Below are positions 20,404 to 23,164 of a stretch of 23,164 bases of DNA, piece after piece (position 1 is the stretch's first letter; every line of letters begins with the position of its first letter). Origin of the DNA: Deinococcus sp. (GTDB lineage Bacteria; Deinococcota; Deinococci; Deinococcales; Deinococcaceae); assembly GCF_018260555.1 (NCBI RefSeq), contig NZ_JAGLBB010000052.1, positions 1 through 23,164 of the forward strand, read 5' to 3'. Under the pieces are notes generated by a model. It saw nothing but the letters and a program-made list of their open reading frames with translations, was not told the DNA's origin and did not search any database. Made by a program: the position numbers and the translations under genes.

Positions 20404-20429
20404 GAAAAAAGGCCCGCTTTAGACGGGCC
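20404..20429 (-). terminator. Rho-independent terminator of ohr
   Basis: GGCCCG (20411-20416) pairs with CGGGCC (20424-20429) around a 7-nt loop. On the minus strand the stem is followed by T6 (20405-20410). It lies 15 bp after the ohr stop codon and 19 bp before the esterase start codon. Confidence 0.92.
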
Positions 20430-20443
20430 AGTCCAGCGGTTTT

Positions 20444-20893
20444 TTACTCGGCAGACACAATCTTGAGCGGTTCCATCAGCGCCACCAGTTTTACCTCGAT
20501 GTTGCCGCGCGTGGCGTTGGAATACGGGCAGGTGCGGTGCGCGATGTCCAGCAGTTCACGCGCCTTCTCCTCGCTCTGGCCGGGGATATACACCTGGAGT
20601 TCCACGCCCAGCACATACTCGGTTTCAGACTTGGCGTACAGACTCACGAAGGCTTCAGCCTGGGCACCGCTGGCGTCCACTCCCATCCGCTTGCCGATCT
20701 CGCCCAGAGCCGACAGAAAGCAGGCCGCGTAGCCCGCGCCGAACATCTCTTCAGGGTCGGTGCCCTCGCGTTTGCTGTGGGCGGGGCGGGTCGTCAGGTG
20801 CAGGCGCTGCTGGCCCAGGTAAACGTCACCGTTGCGGCCCCCGGTGGCGATAGACGACGTGGTGAACAGCTTTTTCATTTCAGGTTGGATCAT
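20444..20893 (-). CDS. ohr: Organic hydroperoxide resistance protein Ohr (OsmC family)
   Basis: The protein has 149 residues and reduces organic hydroperoxides with a thiol pair. The OsmC/Ohr layout is clear: KKLFTTSSIATGGRNGDV at the start, Arg20 of the active site, GTDPEEMFGAGYAACF with the peroxidatic Cys58, and CPYSNATRGNIEV with the resolving Cys122. The ATG at 20891-20893 follows AAGGAG at normal spacing; the same frame stays open 56 codons upstream but has no family similarity there. ATG 20878 (MKKLF) would match shorter homologues. It is transcribed alone, closed by the terminator at 20404-20429. A TTGCA-CTT-TGCAA dyad (20909-20921) overlaps the expected leader. No ohrR gene is in the window. 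Confidence 0.96.
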   Translation of the reverse strand: MIQPEMKKLFTTSSIATGGRNGDVYLGQQRLHLTTRPAHSKREGTDPEEMFGAGYAACFLSALGEIGKRMGVDASGAQAEAFVSLYAKSETEYVLGVELQVYIPGQSEEKARELLDIAHRTCPYSNATRGNIEVKLVALMEPLKIVSAE

Positions 20894-20908
20894 GGTGATT
20901 CTCCTTGA

Positions 20909-20921
20909 TTGCACTTTGCAA
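20909..20921. promoter_or_regulatory. Dyad TTGCA-N3-TGCAA at the ohr leader
   Basis: TTGCACTTTGCAA is a 5-bp perfect dyad with a 3-bp spacer, lying between the ohr ribosome-binding site and a possible promoter on the minus strand (TCGACA, 16 bp, TCAAAT at about 20925-20952). A second dyad of the same form is at 21132-21144. The position fits a repressor site, but no binding protein can be named. Confidence 0.45.
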
Positions 20922-21131
20922 CGATTTGAGCGAGAAGTGGCCGTCTGTCGAAACATCATGTCGTTCCAATTGCGGTCGAATTGCCAAAACGGAGAGATGA
21001 AGCCCGGGCGGAGCGAGTAGCAACTGTGACGACCTGCGCAAGATGGGCCAGAATCCGACACTGTTCCGGACTTTGGGCGATGAGGTGAAGTACGTCTCAG
21101 ACGAGAAAAAATGTGCTACCCAGCGATTTTA

Positions 21132-21144
21132 TTGCAATCTGCAA
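21132..21144. promoter_or_regulatory. Second TTGCA-N3-TGCAA dyad next to a -10-like box
   Basis: TTGCAATCTGCAA matches the arms of the dyad at 20909-20921. On the minus strand it is followed immediately by TAAAAT, a good -10 sequence, with TTATTT 15 bp upstream. It would drive transcription toward ohr with a leader of about 225 nt. The surrounding 21100-21170 is much richer in A/T than the rest of the window. The stretch 20894-21233 holds no supported gene. Confidence 0.4.
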
Positions 21145-21233
21145 CTAAATAACGTGACGAAAGACTCACTTGCAGGGAGATCACCACGCCCAGGCCACCA
21201 GCGGCGCGGGACAACACAGCCGAATCAAAGCAC

Positions 21234-22532
21234 TCATCGCATGGATTCCAGGAAGATCTGCGCGAGATCATCAGCCGTCGGCTGGCGGGGCGCGACGGCC
21301 AGCAGGCGCCGCTGCTTGAGCGCTCCGTCCACCAGCGCGGGAATGTCAGATTCGTCATAGCCCAGGGCCGCGACACTGCTGGGGGCGCCCACGTCCCGCA
21401 TCAGGTTCAGCAGTGCGTCCGGAAGGGCGTCACGGTCGTCCGGGGCGTAGGTCTGGCCGGTCAGGCAGGAGGCAGCGAACAGGTGCCGGGCCGGGTCGGC
21501 ATCGAACGTGAAGCGGAACGAGGCGGGGGCCGTCACGATCACCGAGAAGCCGTGCGGGACGAACATCTTCTCGCCAGGGTACCCGGGGTGGCGGTAGGCG
21601 TGTCGCAGCCCCGCGATGGGGTACGCGCACGCGTGAGGGATGTGCACGCCGGCCGAGCCGAAGCCCACGCCGGCCATGGTCGCGCTGAGCATCATGAAGC
21701 CGCGCGCCCCGGAATCAGGCTCGGCCCCGGCGCCATGCACAGCGCGGCGCAGGTACTCCCCGCCGTAGCGCAGGGCCTGCGCGGACCACAGGTCGGCGAC
21801 CGGATTGCTGCCCTGGTACGGCGGCCGGTCATCGGGCGTGACAGGGCGCTCGCGGGTGGTGTAGGGACGGCTCAGGTAACTTTCGGCGGCGTGACAGACG
21901 ACGTCCAGGCCGGCGGCAGCCGTCACGGCGGGCGGCGTGGTCCGGGTCAGGTCGGGGTCCACGATGGCCTGCGCGGGGCGCAGGGTGCGGTGGCTCAGGC
22001 CGGTCTTGATCTTCAGATGTGGCAGGTCCAGGATCGCCACGGTAGTCGCCTCTGACCCGCTGCCGGACGTGGTGGGAATGGCCAGCAGGGGCCGCAGCGC
22101 CGAAGGGGGCCGCCGCCCGGCACCAACCGGGGCGTTCACGTAGTCCATGATCCGCCCGCCGTGCGTGAAGAGCAGGTTCGCGACCTTCGCCGTGTCGATG
22201 GCGCTCCCACCTCCAATTGCTGCAAACGAGTCCGGTTGAGCGGCGCGGGCCGCCTCGACTGCGCGTTCCAGCGCCGCGAGGTCGGGTTCGGTCTCCACGT
22301 CCGTGAATTCGGTCAGGTCCAGCCCGGCGGCGCGCATGGCGGCCAGGACCGGGTCGGCCACGCCCAGGCGGCGCACGTGCGGGTCGATCACCACGAACAC
22401 CCGCTGCGCGCCCAGTCGCCGGAGTTCCCACCCGGCGTCCAGCGCGGCTCCCGGCCCGAACTTGATGGGGGTGGCCTCGACCGTGAAGATGGTTTCCCGC
22501 TGCGTATCCCCGGCCTGTGCATGCTGCGTCAT
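21234..22532 (-). CDS. Iron-containing alcohol dehydrogenase, hydroxyacid-oxoacid transhydrogenase type
   Basis: The protein has 432 residues. The family is group III (iron) alcohol dehydrogenases: AAIGGGSAIDTAKVANLL binds the nucleotide (GGGS at 107-110), and Asp210 and His214 (GLDVVCHAAES) with VHIPHACAYPIAG and FVPHGFS supply metal ligands. Several stretches match human ADHFE1 closely: MDYVNAPVG, RPPYQGSNPVADLWSAQALR, AGVGFGSAGVHIPHA and GYDESDIPALVDGALKQ. ADHFE1 oxidises 4-hydroxybutyrate while reducing 2-oxoglutarate to 2-hydroxyglutarate. That reaction is inferred from similarity; a maleylacetate-reductase-like activity is less likely. The ATG at 22530-22532 follows GGAGGG. It stands alone, with an AT-rich TTCGCGAA palindrome (22613-22620) about 80 bp upstream in the control region. 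Confidence 0.88.
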   Translation of the reverse strand: MTQHAQAGDTQRETIFTVEATPIKFGPGAALDAGWELRRLGAQRVFVVIDPHVRRLGVADPVLAAMRAAGLDLTEFTDVETEPDLAALERAVEAARAAQPDSFAAIGGGSAIDTAKVANLLFTHGGRIMDYVNAPVGAGRRPPSALRPLLAIPTTSGSGSEATTVAILDLPHLKIKTGLSHRTLRPAQAIVDPDLTRTTPPAVTAAAGLDVVCHAAESYLSRPYTTRERPVTPDDRPPYQGSNPVADLWSAQALRYGGEYLRRAVHGAGAEPDSGARGFMMLSATMAGVGFGSAGVHIPHACAYPIAGLRHAYRHPGYPGEKMFVPHGFSVIVTAPASFRFTFDADPARHLFAASCLTGQTYAPDDRDALPDALLNLMRDVGAPSSVAALGYDESDIPALVDGALKQRRLLAVAPRQPTADDLAQIFLESMR

Positions 22533-23098
22533 GTGTTCCCTCCCGGCCGGACAGGGCCGCGCCCCGCCGCGAGGCGGACAGGCACAAACCTTGCCGCTGA
22601 CGGTGACTGTTTTTCGCGAATAATCTGTGGCCGGAGTATGCCACACCCGTCCGTGGAGCGTCCGGCGGGCAGAGTGTGGAGAGGACACGCGGGGCAATGA
22701 CCACCGGCACGGAAGAGGAATGGGCGTCTATCCCACTCACCACCGAGAACCACACCGGACTGCCCACGCCACGCCCGGAACCCACCTTATTTCCACCCGC
22801 ATCTGCTCAGACAGAATGGCTTTTACAAACCATCAAGTCGGGGGCCGTTCACCTGCCTAGCACGAGCAAGAAGGCGGAGACACCGCACCGCAGGGCCCGC
22901 TGCCTTTCAGGCGTGTCCCGAACAGACTGCCACCCACGCCGATCGAACGGCAGGATGAGCGGCCAGTGCCTTCTGCACAGCCGTGAAGGGCAGATTCAGG
23001 GGCGTCCATTCGGCGGCGGACGGGCAGGGACGCGCCACCCCACCTGTGAGGGTTCAGGTCGAGTGCGGCTCGGCATGCGCGTCGCCCGGCGGCTTCCA
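22533..23098. other. Gene-free stretch at the right edge
   Basis: No reading frame here shows recognisable protein motifs or a good ribosome-binding site. The left part must contain the promoter of the alcohol dehydrogenase gene. I see no RNA gene, terminator or mobile-element gene. Confidence 0.5.
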
Positions 23099-23164
23099 AT
23101 GCGGATTCCGCTCCACTGCGCCACAATCGGAAAAGCGCCGCCTGCGGCTCCATGCCGCGGAATC
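23099..23164 (+). repeat. Dispersed repeat, copy C (cut by the window edge)
   Basis: ATGCGGATTCCGC at the left, the core CCACAATCGGAAAAGCGCC and the shared 18-mer GCGCCGCCTGCGGCTCCA (23135-23152), then GCGGAATC at the edge. The right end appears to be the start of the inverted partner of the left end, as in copy B. Confidence 0.82.

Noticed and set aside
20894..21061. An in-frame 56-codon extension of ohr
   Set aside because: Ohr proteins begin near the ATG at 20893, which has AAGGAG; the extension has no similarity and covers the likely control region.
22857..23153. A 98-codon minus-strand frame at the right edge
   Set aside because: It begins in the reverse of dispersed repeat copy C (EPQAALFRLW); the rest shows no motif, so it is probably not a gene.

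Overview
The window looks like a chromosomal segment of a Deinococcus species. This is inferred from the very high GC content, an HU protein with a lysine/alanine/proline-rich N-terminal tail, TANACT-type -10 boxes, and a family of short dispersed repeats whose ends read close to TGATACGGATTCCG. No rRNA, tRNA, CRISPR array, transposase or phage gene was seen.

Layout from left to right. (1) 1-2756, minus strand: thiamine synthesis. A promoter, a TPP riboswitch and a GC-rich hairpin precede thiC and then thiE, which runs off the left edge. thiC is split by a one-base frame disruption near 1771-1774 and carries a pentapeptide tandem repeat at its N-terminus. (2) 2783-4910, plus strand: a divergent TerD-like protein with a proline-rich linker and a helical C-terminus, followed by the remnant of a flavin monooxygenase-type gene. 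(3) 4907-10883, minus strand: a purine-catabolism operon, xdhA-xdhB-xdhC-guaD, with three of its junctions tightly coupled, converting guanine to xanthine to urate. A large flavoprotein dehydrogenase (11230-12888) is transcribed divergently. (4) 13019-13384, minus strand: HU with a strong terminator. (5) 13860-15509, plus strand: an acyl-CoA synthetase. (6) 16004-17841, plus strand: a possible 38-residue ORF overlapping a fusion of a cyclic-nucleotide-binding fold, a glutaredoxin-like region and a thioredoxin-reductase-like flavoprotein without the redox CxxC. (7) 17978-20893, minus strand: the peroxide-resistance gene ohr with its own terminator, then a secreted type-B carboxylesterase coupled to a metallo-beta-lactamase-fold hydrolase with a C-terminal membrane anchor. 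(8) 21234-22532, minus strand: an iron-dependent alcohol dehydrogenase family enzyme closest to hydroxyacid-oxoacid transhydrogenase. The right edge is gene-free and ends inside a copy of the dispersed repeat.

I see no obviously new multi-gene defence or mobile system. The observations most worth a second look are: the repeat family and the way its TGA serves as the stop codon of two genes; the flavoprotein remnant that ends exactly at that motif; the coupled small ORF and the odd cNMP/TrxR fusion; the paired TTGCA-N3-TGCAA dyads near ohr; the 12-bp inverted repeat upstream of HU; and several short in-register tandem duplications, including the one in ThiC.
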